Below, one piece after another: positions 6,003-6,326 of a stretch of 6,326 bases of DNA. The notes under the pieces were generated by a model, which worked only from the letters and a program-made list of their open reading frames with translations, did no database searches and had not been told where the DNA came from. Position 1 is the stretch's first letter. Every line of letters starts with the position of its first letter. Made by a program: the position numbers and the translations under genes. The stretch is from JBCBSS01 sp039819065 (lineage in GTDB: Bacteria; Bacteroidota; Bacteroidia; Cytophagales; Cyclobacteriaceae): contig JBCBSS010000239.1 in assembly GCA_039819065.1 (NCBI GenBank), positions 1-6,326 on the forward strand. Reading direction: 5' to 3'.

Positions 6003-6326
6003 ATGATCAGAGTAGAACATATCGGAAGAGCTGTTAAGGACATAGAAAACTCGAATGAACTTTTCTCAAAGTTATTTGATCAACAACCTTATAAAATGGA
6101 GGAAGTAGCTTCAGAAGGAGTGAAAACCTCATTCTTTAAAATAGGAGAAACTAAAATCGAACTATTGGAAGCCAGCAAGGAGGATTCTGCTATTGCCAAG
6201 TTCATTGAGAAGAAGGGAGAGGGTATTCATCATATTGCCTATGAAGTAGAAGATATCCATAGGGAAATGGAGCGGCTCGAAAATGAAGGCTTTAAACTAC
6301 TCAATCAAGAGCCTAAAAAAGGTGCG
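6003..6326 (+). CDS. mce: Methylmalonyl-CoA epimerase (3' partial)
   Basis: Vicinal-oxygen-chelate fold enzyme that interconverts (2R)- and (2S)-methylmalonyl-CoA, linking propionyl-CoA and succinyl-CoA metabolism in the cytoplasm. The first 108 residues are visible and the frame runs off the window end; the family is usually about 130-150 residues, so roughly 25-40 are missing. Family hallmarks are VEHIGRAVKDIE at the N-terminus (metal ligand His6), TKIELLEA (Glu53, at the position of the second ligand), and GEGIHHIAYEVEDI (His77 by internal repeat alignment with VEHIG). The sequence ends in EPKKGA, and the last glutamate ligand would lie beyond the edge. The ATG at 6003 begins directly with the conserved first strand, so the start is secure. 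The gene is divergent from the A-type carrier operon, and what follows it cannot be seen. Confidence 0.93.
   Translation, partial: MIRVEHIGRAVKDIENSNELFSKLFDQQPYKMEEVASEGVKTSFFKIGETKIELLEASKEDSAIAKFIEKKGEGIHHIAYEVEDIHREMERLENEGFKLLNQEPKKGA

Overview
The window looks like an ordinary chromosomal stretch from a Bacteroidota bacterium, most likely a Cytophagales-type lineage. The evidence is the moderately AT-rich coding DNA, promoter-like sequences matching the Bacteroidota -7 motif TAnnTTTG instead of a TATAAT box, weak or absent Shine-Dalgarno sequences, and the protein types, especially a subtilase with the Bacteroidota-style SKWLNAVS propeptide motif. The taxonomic call is an inference from these traits. 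I see no mobile element, CRISPR array, tRNA or rRNA.

Layout from left to right. (1) The 3' part of an ABC-F ATPase of the Uup type (+), whose N-terminus lies outside the window. (2) Convergent to it, a secreted subtilisin-family (S8) protease (-). (3) Divergent from the protease, a complete Xaa-Pro aminopeptidase (+). The short region between them carries a perfect 18-bp palindrome that looks like two overlapping back-to-back -7 elements. (4) A RidA-family deaminase (+), after a 95-bp spacer with interleaved inverted repeats. (5) Convergent to it, a two-gene minus-strand unit: an uncharacterised 136-residue protein followed 7 bp later by an A-type (IscA/HesB) iron-sulfur carrier, ending in a clear intrinsic terminator. 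(6) Divergent from that unit, a methylmalonyl-CoA epimerase (+) cut off by the window end.

The genes are mostly housekeeping: ribosome rescue or genome maintenance, extracytoplasmic proteolysis, proline-peptide turnover, imine/enamine detoxification, Fe-S cluster assembly, and propionyl/methylmalonyl-CoA metabolism. The only evident operon is the unknown gene plus the A-type carrier. No intergenic stretch exceeds about 120 bp. I found no strong case for an entirely new biological system. The items most worth a second look are the uncharacterised partner of the Fe-S carrier, the palindromic divergent promoter with the probable TTG start of the protease, and the structured spacer before the RidA gene.
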